The notes under the pieces are model-generated. The model saw nothing but the letters and a program-made list of their open reading frames with translations. It ran no database searches and had not been told where the DNA came from. From Symsagittifera roscoffensis (lineage: Eukaryota; Xenacoelomorpha; Acoela; Convolutidae): DNA of 64,000 nucleotides. The stretch is taken from positions 1,736,001-1,800,000 of the forward strand of contig NC_087062.1 in assembly GCF_963678635.1 (NCBI RefSeq). Reading direction: 5' to 3'. Of the stretch, positions 1 to 12,300 are shown piece by piece. How positions within the stretch are numbered: the stretch's first letter is position 1; each line of letters opens with the position of its first letter. Both the position numbers and the translations under genes were made by a program.

Positions 1-3000
1 TGCGACTACCGTTTTTTTCTTGACTGGCTTAACGACAGTAACTGAATTTTTTTCAGGAAGTGAAATTTTAATGAAAAATAATAGAAACAAGCCCCTTAAC
101 TGAGTTAGAGTAGTTTATCAAAAAAAAACTTATGATAAACCATAGATTTTGTACTGCATATTAATATGACCAATTAAAGTTGTCCTCAATTCAAGATGAA
201 ACGATTATGAGCGCGCATACTTTGTCCCGCATAAACAATTTGCGCATTGAAACTATCAAAATATTATTCGAGCCGCGATGCTATCCGCATTTTAGTCTTT
301 TGCCAAGAACACTCGCTTGGCAGTCCAAAGATTTCCGCATCGATGCCCATACGCTGTCAACTTTGTAAAATTGGTCTGAATTCAACTAAAAACACCCCAG
401 GTAAATATATTCCTCGTTTTCTTCGAAAGTCGGAACAATTAACTAAAGCAAGTTTTAAAGTCACTGGTTTTCAATTTGGAACAATACAACAGTGCCGGAA
501 AAAAAATTAGTTAAATACTGATTTTACACATTCCTAAATCACTGAAAAGTTATTAAATTCAAATTTTCGTAAATTACAACGACAGAATTAGCCACTTAAT
601 TGATGTCGCTTATTAAACGAGCAAAATTTCCAAGAGCATGGTCCTAAATTTTTCTGACCAAATAACTAACAACCCAATTTGTCAATTTTTACGCTCGGTT
701 TTGCTACAAAACAAAAACAGTATTCACGAATTATTTCCAATTCGCAAACAGAACTCAAATTTTCAAATATCATCAGTTTTTGGCATTGTTCAACAAATGT
801 GCAGTTTCGGTACTGTTGAATGCCCGCTTCCAATTTATTTCATTCTGAGATTGATCGGACTGTCGATAGTTTTTCCAAGGCATGTCAAACTTTTTAGAGC
901 AATCTTAGGTGCAAGTTAATTATATAGGGTATGCTCTCGCTGTATACTGTTTTTACAAGAAGACTATTTGATGCCTGATATCTAAACTGGGGTCTAGTAC
1001 AACAGGCGGAAGGGTCTTGAGGCCGAAATTTCAAATTTACAAGCACCTCAAAACGCTATTTTCTCACCTGTAAAAACCTGTAATCTTTAGAAAGAAATTG
1101 AACCTGTTATTGTTTGACAAACTACAAACATTTAATTCGCATAACTTGCGGGATTAGTTCAATCTTATTATTATTATTGTTATTTTTATTATTATATTTT
1201 GTTTTATCCGCTTGAAGTGCATTCATTTCTAGCAATTGCTATTAACCAACCATTAGACTGTGCATTAACTCATTAATACAGCAAGGCGATACTGTTCAGT
1301 GGCGACAGAAATTGAGTCGAATTCTGTATAACGATATGTAGGAAATTCGAATGCTGTAGTCGGCTAATTCTTTCTCTTTTTAGAAGCTTATTTGTTCCTA
1401 ATTCAATTCGTATTTAAGAGCTCTTTTGCAATTTCAATTGTGTGAATGCATATCATTAAAGCATGTATTCATAGAATTCGCTTGAATGTATCTTTGAGCT
1501 GGTGACCTATACAACCGTCCGAGAGAATGGGTTTTGCGCTATATGATGATAATGTCACACCATTCCATTTTTCGCCGAAATTTAAATGCTCTCGTTTATC
1601 TTGCTTAACTTTTAGAAGTTGAGAGAGGCTCAAACAGTCATTTTTTTTTTTCAAAATTTTTACCCTAATTTTGATTTCAAGTTTTGAAGTCTTCTAGCTG
1701 CTCTTGAATTTATGCTTGAATTTTTGTACCCACGCAATAGGTAAAGGTTTGCAACCCTCCATTGGACTTTTTTTTCGTTTAGAATTGCTGCTCTGCTCAT
1801 TTTCATGAAAATTCAAATGCAGTTGTTAGTGCGCTTTGGATTGTATTTTCACTTTTTTTCGCATTGAAATTTTATTCAGTTTGAATGAATTCGGTGTATT
1901 CTATGTCAGCATAGTCGTATTATATTGCAGTGCTTGCGTTGGTAAAACAGAATTGTATACTTCTCTTTTTCGGTAGGGGTCAAATTTCTTCGAGTTTAGA
2001 TTTTTTTCTTGAGAATAGCTCATTTATTTTCATGACACTAATAGTAAAGTGCACTCTTTGATGCACAGTCTATTGCAACGAAACAACAGCAGTGTATATA
2101 TATGTTGCCCGCAGATATACATGCAATGACAGAGTCAACTCGAAATTGGTCAGTAGAAGATTTACAGAAGTTCGCTGACTTAAATTCCTGACAACCAAAG
2201 CTGATAAAAATTTTATTAGATATTGGAACAAAACAATGAAACTTCTTAATTGAAAAATTTAAAACATAACAGAATTCCCTAAATTTTAGTTTATAATAGT
2301 TTTTTTTGTCTCCTCAGGCGTCTGTTATAGTGTTGTCGGCTTAGTTTTGTCGGCTTCGTACTCTGCCAAATATATTTCTAACCATGTTTTCTTCAGGTTA
2401 AACATGATTTGAGATGAATGTAAGAAAATTTTGTAGATTGTTTTTCTGACATTTTTTTCAAAGAGCTGCTTTTGTCTTATTTTTCCTGCTAGCTGCTATA
2501 CTAATTAAGTGTTGTATCGTAAATGGTGCGAAGCTACTTTTCACCTCTGTGTCGGTTTTGTCGTGGATGCTTAGCTCAATATGAAAAAGTAATCCCATTT
2601 TTTTGTTCTACCTGTTTTTTTAGGCTTGAGCAATGTTGCTCGAAGGATGGCTTGACAATTGAAGCTGACTGAGCCCGGCTTCACTTCTTATTCGAAAGAA
2701 AGAAATAAAAGTAAGAATTTTTTTCTCGCGAGTTAAAGCAAGCTCAACATGTATTTACAAAAAATTCACTATAACTTAATCACTGGAGGACAGCAAACGG
2801 ACCTGGTTGGGTCTCATCATCGACAAAAAAATAAGATAACAAAACTATCCTAGTAATTGAACGAACGTTTTTCACGAGTAGTGGATTAGTGAAACAATAT
2901 CTCGAGTGAGTTAAGTGACGGGTGGAACCATTGCGGAAGGATATATTTCAGTTAAGGCCAACAAGATTGCTTTTGATCAGACTAAAGCTAATTTTATTTC

Positions 3001-3700
3001 ATTTTTGGTCCAAAAACTCGCTAGTCGTAGGCACCTTGATCCGGTTTTCATAAATATCTTGAACTTGTTCACTATTAATTTTTTGCTTCCTCCAAGTGTG
3101 ACATGCTCCTACAGTCTCCATAACAACAATAGAGTGGGTTGTGGCTTTTTTTAGACAGAGGACACCTAACTGAGCACATGCGACAGCAATACGCGAACAA
3201 GTTCAGAAGAGAACAGAAACCCAATTTCAAAAGCTTGTAAAAAACTTATCTTTTGCTCGAATATGTACTCACACACGACCCTGTTGTTATGGATTCAAGA
3301 AAGTTACGCTCATTATAAATAAACGATTTTTCAATATTTGCTAATGAAGTAAGTTTTTTGGGTAAATTGTTTTGTTTCATAAGAGAACTTTAAAAATTTT
3401 ATTACACGGAACCGAATGGAGCGCCTTTCAATTTTAATTTACCATAAAAGATTTTTGAGTAGAAACTATTCTGATTATCTTGTAAATCGAATTGCTACTT
3501 GAGCTGAAAGTAGATTTTTAAGAAACTCCACAGAAAGAAGATAAGCAATCGAGCGCAAAACAAATTTCACAAATTTCAATAGTTTTTAAATGTGCATTTC
3601 ATAAACAGTTAGGAACTTGTTCACAACGAACAGGTCCTTAGAAATGAACAGATTTTCTTCTGATAAAAATAAGTCTTCAGGTTTTGTTTTACATTTAAAA
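1..3700. other. AT-rich intergenic sequence, no gene seen
   Basis: I find no convincing exon, RNA gene or intact mobile element here. The open frames are short (under about 95 codons), show no recognisable motif and do not chain through phase-compatible splice sites. Old degraded repeats may be present but cannot be delimited by eye. Confidence 0.5.
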
Positions 3701-3779
3701 GATTGCATTTAGAATTGAAAGTTTCTACACCTACAGACTAAAACTCCATATTGATTAATTGGAGCTATGTTGCTTAGAA

Positions 3780-5930
3780 GAAAATCAATCTATTGCTTTA
3801 ATGGTACGTAAGGTCTAATCTTACAAATAACACCGCATCGCCTCCTCAGTCTTGAAAGTGCATAATCAACCTTAGATTTAAACAACAAATGCGAATAAAT
3901 TTGTATGCCTAATTATTTCCAACATTTGCCCTTTTTTTGTCAAAGCACCGTTCATCAAAAATTGATGTTCCATATTATCCCGTTGTTAGTTGATATCTTT
4001 TTGATCAGTTTTGTCAAAATTCAACACCAATTTATTTGCAATTAGCCAGTTACTTATAATATCTAGATCGGCCTGAAATGACTCATTATGACAATGAACT
4101 GCAGTTATGTTTGTATCATCTGCAAAGAGAAAGACTGTAAATTTTTATTGGCTGGGCAAATCAATAACTGATAAGAGGAAAAAAGTGGACCAAAGATCAA
4201 ACCTTCAGGCACACCACAGCTAATTCTAACCCAATTTGGTAAATAATCATCAATTTCCATTCACTGGTATTGCTTTCTCAAATATTTTTCAAACCATTTG
4301 TAACAATTTTGTCTCAGACCATTTTTTTTGTCAGAAGAATTTCCTGATTAACGGTATCAAATGTTTTTTTAATCCAGAAAAAAGGTCTTCGTTGCTCTCG
4401 ATCAATTGATTTTAGGTTTTTCAGTAAAGTCAGACAAATCATCGATAGTTGAGTGCTTTTGCTAGGACTTAATAGAGTGCATTTTTTTACTGCAATAAAT
4501 TAAATCAAGTTTTTTTGAATATGAGTGCTTTTTTTACTATTACTAGTTCAGAATTTTTTCTCCAGACTAAAAGAAGGAAAATAGGCCTTGTTTTCATCCG
4601 CCCTCGAGCTACCTTTATGAAGAGTAATAACTTAAGCTTTTTTTAAACCACTAAAAAAATTCCCCTTGAGAATGACTTATTGATGAACTTCAATAGATGC
4701 TCAGCCACGGCTGTCTTTGACACATTGATGACTAGGTTATTTACATTGCCGTCTCCCGGTGACGTTTTATTTTCAAATTTTTCAATTGTTTAGAAGACTG
4801 CTCTAACAGTTACTGTGGCAACTCTGTCATTCAATGTCTTGCCATTTTTAAATTGTTAATTGTTTCAGCAACATCTAAAATAGTTGGTATGGTGTTCCCA
4901 ATATTTGAGCAAGAAATAAAACGAGGACTTATGCTTTGATGGCTACTTTTGCCAGTTAGGTATTTTTAAAACTAGCACAAATCTGGAGTCCCCGATACGT
5001 CCCTAGAACTTAGAACGATAAAATTCTTTTACTTTTTATGGTTTCTTTTTCTACTTTCTGACGCAAAAACTTGAAACTGATGAGAAGCTCTATGCATTCT
5101 CTATTTTTTGACCAATTGCGGTGAGCTAAGTTGCGATTTTTTTCTTACCGCTAATCCACTTAACATCATTGACCGCCTTGCACTGTTTTCTTCGAATAGG
5201 AGCGAATGTTTTAGTTACAGTTGGAAAAGTTTTCTGAAACCGATTTAAACATATGTTTAAATCATCTGGTAATGTTTTCATAGTTTGAGTTCGAAAAATA
5301 TATGTCTCCACCAACTTGTTATTCTTGTGGAAAGAATTATCTGGTAACCGTTTTGCTTTAATGCTTTCCAGATCATTGTGATACTTCCAGTTGAGTGAAA
5401 CTGGCTAGTGATCAAGACCACAAACTGATAAATCAGGGGTGTTTTGCGTATTGAAATGATCATTGCACGATCAAAAAGTTTCAGAAATAAATCCCCGCAA
5501 ATAAAAAATATTGGTGTATAAAATGATGTTATATGCTCTTGAAAAATATCGAATGCTTCAATAAAGGTCAGTTTATCAATTTTGGGTGGCCGAGAAATTA
5601 ATACAAGATTGAACTTCAGACCGTTTTTATTAATACTTGCGAGAACTGCATCACATCCAGCTATCTGGATAAATTATATCAATAATATTATAAATGTTTC
5701 TTGTTTGTTTGATAGCGCCTCCACCTTTTCAGTCACGAACTTAGATGGCATATTGCTTAAAAGCTTTTACTAAATACATTTTTCTCTTTTCTTCATCGTT
5801 CAACCAAATTTCAATTAGGCAAAGTATAGACGGAGGAGACTCCAGGCAACAGTTCATTGCTTCCAATTTGTCAACATTCTTTCGATGTGAGCGAGCATTT
5901 ATGTCAAGTAAGGTTATCTCACAGTGAGGT
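3780..5930 (-). pseudogene. LINE ORF2 remnant: endonuclease and reverse transcriptase
   Basis: Minus-strand translation shows an endonuclease-like start near 5890 (INARSHRKNV) and EIWLND near 5800, an endonuclease end near 5400 (CGLDHQPVSL-like, frame-shifted), then RT motifs: KKTFDTVNQE near 4350, SCGVPEGLIFGPL near 4200 and the catalytic FADDTNIT at 4105-4126. A thumb-like stretch (SRLRRRCGVICKIRP) follows near 3850. An intact enzyme would nick target DNA and copy the element RNA in place. Multiple stops and frame changes make this copy inactive. Family membership is firm; intactness is excluded. Confidence 0.72.
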
Positions 5931-6004
5931 GTCTTGTTGTGGGTTGGGGGACGGAAAAATATCTCTGTCCAAACAATTTATCACAGCACCGAAAGTATAA
6001 TTCA

Positions 6005-6683
6005 TTATTTTTTCTCTTTCGAAAAGTTGATCAATCTTGTGTACCCATTGGTCGTCCTCCCACTGACATTTTGTAGATCTTTTTTTGTCCAGGTAGAGCT
6101 AATTTTGGAGTCATTCTTGAAACGGAGCGGCGGTTTGCTGAGCTCTTCGAATACTCGCACTCGGTTGAACTCCGGAATGTCTCTTAAGTCTTTTTTTTTC
6201 AATTTGTTAATCTTGGCGCATCTCGTGAAGTTTTAACGATGATAGGTCGCTCTCCGTTGCCACGAAAGGAAAGCCGATGCACAACTGCTATGTCTTTGAT
6301 GTCCAAATGTGCATTTTTTGCTTCGTTCAACTCGAAAAGTTTTCGATCTCCACTCCGTTGGTTTTTTTTGGGTACTCTAATGACTTTCACGTTGTCTTAC
6401 GACTATCTCCAGTCGCTCAGCCTCTGAAAGAGTTTCAATGTTAACAAAATGTTTTTGCTAGGCTAGCTTCTCATCCAATGTTTTGTTTGTCTACTTTGAA
6501 AGTTGATAGGGATTCTTCTACAATTCTGACTGTTGCTCCAATTCTTCGTCCAGTGGGCTGAGAACTGTACAGGGTCGTTTGTTGTCATTCCCTCGGGATG
6601 CAGGACTTTGATTCTGGAAGAGCATATTAGGCATATCACTGTTTTCCTTGGAAGGTGGTTTTTGATTCATCAAGATCATTTCA
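6005..6683 (-). pseudogene. LINE ORF1-like remnant (nucleic-acid-binding protein)
   Basis: Two overlapping minus-strand frames (6199-6390 and 6005-6202) read as one diverged protein: a stretch with HRLSFRGNGERPIIVK followed by a segment ending in EELSKPPLRF and STWTKKDL. This order (HRLG-like, RPIIVKF-like, then NEDLTP-like and a TxxG-like end) is typical of the C-terminal half of LINE ORF1 proteins, which coat the element RNA. An upstream frame beginning near 6683 (MILMNQKPPS) could be the N-terminus. Frame shifts separate the pieces. It precedes the endonuclease region of the same element by less than 100 bp. Confidence 0.55.
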
Positions 6684-6699
6684 GCTTCTGAAACTATTT

Positions 6700-9230
6700 G
6701 TTAAGTTTATAACAACAGTTAGGCTAATCAAGTTTATTACTTAATATCCTAGCGATGAAAATATGCGATTGCAAAGACGGACTGTTTGCAGGGACAAAAT
6801 TTTCAATTATGGCCAGGTATTTAAAACAAAGAGACGAAATGGTACGTTGACAATCAGTTGAAAAGGTTTATAAAACTCTGTTAAAACGGCCAAAATGCAA
6901 GAACAAAAAAGTGATCTTCCAATTTGAAAGCCTTGATACAACGGGGTTTGAAACCGGACCCATTGACGTCAATTCACTTGCCCCAATTATTTCGCTATTG
7001 TGCCTTGCCTTAAATTACTTTCCAGCTCATTGTATTCTTAGTTATCAGCTATCAAAGAAGTCCCATTTTGTTTGGTACTCCGTTGTTGAGCGACATGCAC
7101 AACTAATTTGATAGTTATATCTAAAAAATTAATCAAAACAATTTAACTATATATTGGAATCTCTTTTGGACTCCTTTCAATATCCTCAGCAATGTTTAAC
7201 CCTCCTTCATATTTCAAAATTTTCCTATGGGAAGGCTATGTTTTTGGTACTAGGGTAGTATGGGGGTTATAATAGAAGAAAACTACTGCTTACACTTTGT
7301 ATCCAAAGTTTATAGTGTTATAAAATTTTTCTTTTTGGGTGTTAAAACCAATAAAAGGTGCATAATTCGAATCATGGTCGGACGCTTTTGCTCTGTCTGT
7401 TTTTTTTTGGCTTATGACATGCCTCTCCATTTGATTTATACCCGTTTCCGATGCGTTTTGTTTTACTAAAAGTTTGTTTCAGTTCGGCTAATTAAACTTT
7501 TGAACAACATATTACGATATTATCCCTAAAAGGTTTTGAACTGCTCGTGGCTTCCTGGTTTTCTACTTACTGGTCTGGTTTTTGTTCAAGGGGCTGATTT
7601 AAGGTTTGCCGAATAATGCAATTTTGCTTCCAAACTTTGTACTGGCTAGTATGTTTCGAGAAATTTTGCTTCCGGTATTGATTTTTCCGGCTAGTATCTA
7701 TGTACTAACGGAAACAGTTCCGTGAAAATAGAAAAGCGAATCTTTGTTTCCAGTCTTTGATGACTGACATGTTTTTGTTGAAAAGTGAAATTGCTTTTAA
7801 TTCGCTCACAATTCAACTAATGGTGTTGAGCGATTCTTGTTTTTTTCTTCTTTGTTTTCTTCTTTGTGATTGTGGACACAGTTATTGTGCATAAATCTCC
7901 GCTCTCAAGTCTAGTGAAGGGTAGTTTATGAGTACTGAAGTGAAAGCGTGTAGGGTCAGCATCACCTTTTTTATATTAAATAAATACGCGCTTGTTTAAA
8001 AAGAATCTATTTGGTACAGCTGAGAAGCAGAAACACTCAAATCCTTAAAGACTGAAAAACGGCAAAAAAAATTCAAAAAGAACTCAAAGCTGGATGGAAA
8101 ATGGCTCAAATTTTTGTATAATGCTAAATCAGTTAATGTTGTTTTAAAATTCGATAGTTATGCTGAATTATTTTCTGATTCTTTAAATAGACCAATTGTA
8201 AAAAAAAGTTCTGTGAGTAAAAACATTTCTGAATGTTTTTATACGCTTGCGATTAGCAACCGTTATCAAACCAGAATACCTAGTTTTTCGGGTTAACAAC
8301 TTGTTTATTAGTAATTACTTGTATCCTGGTTCATCATTAATTCAAACTTCTATGCGTGTTCGGCACTTAGCCTCGAGGTGATGATTATAAGTTCCACTCA
8401 TTAGGAAATATGAAAAAAATGCGGATCTAATGCTTCAGTATTTAAAAGGTTTGAAATTTCATCAAGCAATGCGAAGTTTTTAAACAATTAACATCATAGC
8501 AAATTACTGGTAATGGAACAAAGAAAGGTTGACAATGGAACAATGTTGGAAATTCGGCATCTTCGAATCCGAAAGGGCTTGATGAATAAACGACGATGAA
8601 ACTTAGCCTTCAATCCATTCCGTTTTCGACTATTTAAATATTAAGCTATACATTACAATCTAGGCGAATTCTACAAATCTTTCGAATGCGATATCAATTG
8701 GTGACTTTGATTATATTCAGCCAGCCTTTTTGACGCTTTAGATTAGATTTTTTTAGGTTTAAACTGCGGACCTGTATGCGATAATAAGCTGAAATCAGCA
8801 GCTGGTTAGCTTTCCGTTTTTCAGGAAAAATAAGCTCTATCCAAATATATGCGTAACTAAAATTTACGTAATTGGTATGACTTTTCTTATTTAAGTTGCA
8901 ATAGTTTTTATTCATTTTTCTACGCTACGGGCATAGTGTGACGTCATACTTCACTTCGCCACAATGGGGTGAAAACTCCCGACGAGTTAATTATTTCACG
9001 CTATTTTTTGGCTAGTTGCTCTTCAGTTTTATTCGTCTAATTAACTGGCAATCTGTCAATCGAACGTTTTTCACGCTGATTTTGAAAACATTGAACTTGA
9101 CGGAGTTGTCAACTAGTTCGGATTTGAACTGAAACGAGCTTCAGACAAGTACATTCACCTGCACCAAGCTAGGCATTTGAATTTGACAGTTTAGCTATCA
9201 ACTAATTTAATTTTAAATGGCCCAAAGTGT
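6700..9230. other. intergenic sequence upstream of the metalloproteinase gene
   Basis: No exon with recognisable protein similarity was found. The AT content is high and the open frames are short. Near 7590 a GGGGCTGATTTAAGG stretch resembles the terminal repeat of the hAT-type MITE family found elsewhere in the window, but no body follows. Confidence 0.45.
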
Positions 9231-9240
9231 TTTTTTTATA
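9231..9240 (+). promoter_or_regulatory. possible TATA-like box of the metalloproteinase gene
   Basis: A TTTTTATAAG stretch lies about 100 bp upstream of the ATG at 9338. The distance is reasonable for a short 5' UTR, but such AT-rich strings are common in this contig, so this is only a suggestion. Confidence 0.2.
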
Positions 9241-9337
9241 AGTCAAGTAATTATCAGACGCTCAATTGAAAATCATTTTTGTGAGTATATTTCTGGAGAA
9301 AAGTTGAACACAATTTGGATTTGATGTGAAGTTCAAA

Positions 9338-12300
9338 ATGTGTTTCCTAAGCGATTCCTGTTTTTTCTTTTTGATTGTGGGGGCTGTTGCTGTCCATGCA
9401 TCCCCGGCAGGCTGTCCCGTGGAGGGTAGGTCTGTGAGGACTCCACCCAGGGGCGGAAATGTGTCCCCTATCAACCAGTTTCTGGAGACAGAAGTGAGAG
9501 CGCCGGGCGTCAACATCAGCGTAAGTCCGATTCTATTATTTCATATCTTATTCTGCTCCATTTGTTCTGAGTATTTTTCTTTATTCAAACCTGTCAAGAA
9601 GTTGATGCGGAATCACGAAATATTAAGAAAGTTTTTGACTCTTTTTACAGATAAAGTTTTTTAAAAAGAACTTTTTAAAAATGTTGTAGGCTCGAAAAAT
9701 AAATTTTTAAAATAATATGAGCGTTTTCCAGAAAAAAGGCATTTTGTATTGTTAATAAATGAATAAAGAACTACTACTGATTTGAATGAACAGTTTGTGG
9801 TGTTGTGTGTTTAGAAATACCTGACTGACTATGGGTACATGAGTGCGGAGGACGAGGGGGACGAGGCGAAGGAGACAGAAGCCATCTAGTGAGTAACAAG
9901 AGTGTGATAGTAATGATACGACAGTTGGGTGTCTGAACTATTGATGGGATACTGGAGAAACATGTGTAGACGCCAATCTGATTGCAAACATAAGCACATT
10001 TGTTTAATTTGGCAATAGACTTTCCACTAAAAAATCCGAATTCTTTTCTTCTCTAGAGTTCCAACTGTCAAACTTGTTCAAAAGGTGTGTAACTAATAAT
10101 GAACGAGCAAGATAGATAATTAGCTTAGTGATTTTTTTTGAATAGGAGAAATGATTATGTAATCTTATTAGCATCCTGAAGTTATCTAGAAATCTGTATC
10201 AAAAACTACGACCAGGCAAACAAAAAAGGTTTTTTCTTTTTTTTTCAAAAAAAAATGAGAGATTTTATTTGCTAAAACAGTTTTCTTGTCCAAAAGCCAT
10301 AAAATATACCAGGAGTGAGTAAGCATGATGAATGGCTCCCCGCTTTTTCGGACAACAAAATGTTGTCAAAAGCTAAGCATTTTTTCAACTTATTTGTTTT
10401 TCCAAAAAAAATAACGGGAATAACTTTACAGACATGAATACTACAGGGACCCAACGGCTTAGTGTAAAGAGTTATAAAAATGCGCATCCCGTTTTGTCGA
10501 AATTTGATTTTCCAAAAATCACGAGCTCAACTAATTTTTTTCTCCATTTGTGTAGCCAGTTCCAGAAGTTGGCGAATGTAAACCCGACTGGACGTCTGGA
10601 CCTGGAGACAGTGTTCTCCATGAACAAGCCCAGGTGTGCGAATGAGGACAAACTGCCAGGCAAACACGTGGAGTACTCCAAGTTCTTCGAGGCACCAGTC
10701 GAGGCGCAGAACGACTCCCTCTGGAGATTCAAACTCGGACCCACCGGTAACAACTATCCAATCATCCAAACCCCTTTAACCCCCCCCCCTCTCCCACCCT
10801 CTGCCCACTTCCTTCAAAAAAGACCCATTTTGGCCCTCCTCGAGCTAAGATTTCCACTAGCGAGGAGTTATTCTTTAAAACTGCTCAGCTGTACCTGAGT
10901 AAAACTCGGTTCTAAGTTTTGATTGGCTAAAATATAACGAATCAAATCACATCCAGTATATTTTTCAGAAATTCATATTTTATACAAGCAGAGATTTGTG
11001 TTGTTGAGAAATTAAATCTCAGGTATTTGAAATAGATGTTATGATAAATAAAAATGAATATTTCAGTTTGGCCTAAAACTTCATCACATTCATCAGTTTT
11101 TTTCCAAAAACAGATGTTCCAGTGCTCTTTGGTTAATTTTTTACCCAATCGCAAAGTCTATCTGCTCTAGCGCTTTCATTTTTAAATTCCCACTGATATT
11201 TGAAAATTTAAGAAACTATTTAGAATCTTTTGGCTTAAAATCGATTTTGTCGAGAAACTTTATTCGATCTCAAAATAGTAGTTTCTGTAAAATCATACAA
11301 ATTGTTCTTTTTTAATGCTGGCCGCTTGCTGAAATTTTAATCTGAAATTGTTTTTGGAGATTATACATTCAATCTTTTTGGCTAATTACCCAATTTGGTT
11401 AAAAACAGTCTGATTCGAATAGTGAGTCCTTCAAACATATCTCGTTTTAACTAATGCCTCTAATTTTTGTCGATAGAAAAACAAACAACTCAAGAAGGAG
11501 CTTGTTTAACTTAAACAGGTTTGATAAAGTTCTATTTCAACGTTTAATTTAGTATGAAAAAAGTGTCTGTAACAATCTCTTTTTTTCTTCAGGAAAGTGG
11601 AAAGACAAGGATATCACGTGGAAGATCAACAGGTACACGAATGATCTGCCCAGAGAGACTGTGCATTCTACGATGCAGAAGGCATTCCAGGCGTGGGCGA
11701 CGGTGTCCGGACTAACCTTCCGGGAGGCCACTCAGTGGGAGGACCCAGACTTCGACATCCAGTTCGTGGCTGGAGACCACGGGGACGGATCTGCATTCGA
11801 CGGACCAGGTTCACACGCTTCCCTCAATTTCTTAAAACGCCTGAAAAAACCTCTGAACTTCTGAACTGAGTCTGACTCTCCGGACTTTCTGGAGTCTTGC
11901 AATTTGAATGAAGAAATTATGAAAATTAGATTAGATAGGGTTCAAGTTCAAATGATAATACATTATTCAGACTAAATTGAGGCTAAGGTCGCAAATTTTT
12001 TCTTCTATTGTGTTTTTTTTTCATAATTTAGATGCGGTCAAATCCATTGTTTTTGGTCATTTTCAACGTAAATTTAACGTAAACCCTGTTTAAAATAAAC
12101 AATAAAAAGATTAATGAGTTTCCTTTTTTCACTGGCGAGATTTGAGCAATCTCTCTCCAAAAATTAAATGAAAAATTCAAGCAGTAAGGCCTGTATGTAC
12201 TATGTTCAAATCTGATTGGCTGAAAATATTGCTTGTAACCAAGTGAACGATCTCCTCCCTCATTTGATTTAGGGGGAGATTGTTCACTTGGTCCTCGTAA

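Larger units (their letters stand above)
3700..6690 (-). mobile_element. degenerate non-LTR (LINE) retrotransposon
   Basis: Reading the minus strand from about 6690 down to 3700 gives, in order, an ORF1-like region, an AP-endonuclease-like region and a reverse-transcriptase region, the canonical two-ORF LINE layout. Frames switch repeatedly and contain stops, so the copy is dead. The motif set (endonuclease start NARS, EIWL; RT KTFDTVN, GVPEG, FADDT) is that of the Jockey/CR1/L2-like group, but a clade cannot be assigned by eye. The ends are approximate: no poly-A tail or target-site duplication was identified. It lies between gene-poor stretches and about 2.6 kb upstream of the metalloproteinase start. 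Confidence 0.75.

Noticed and set aside
2915..3154. 79-codon plus-strand frame
   Set aside because: No motif, no splice partners; consistent with chance.
9326..9337. Upstream start of the MMP frame
   Set aside because: The triplet at 9326 is GTG; the first ATG in frame is 9338 and gives a normal signal peptide.
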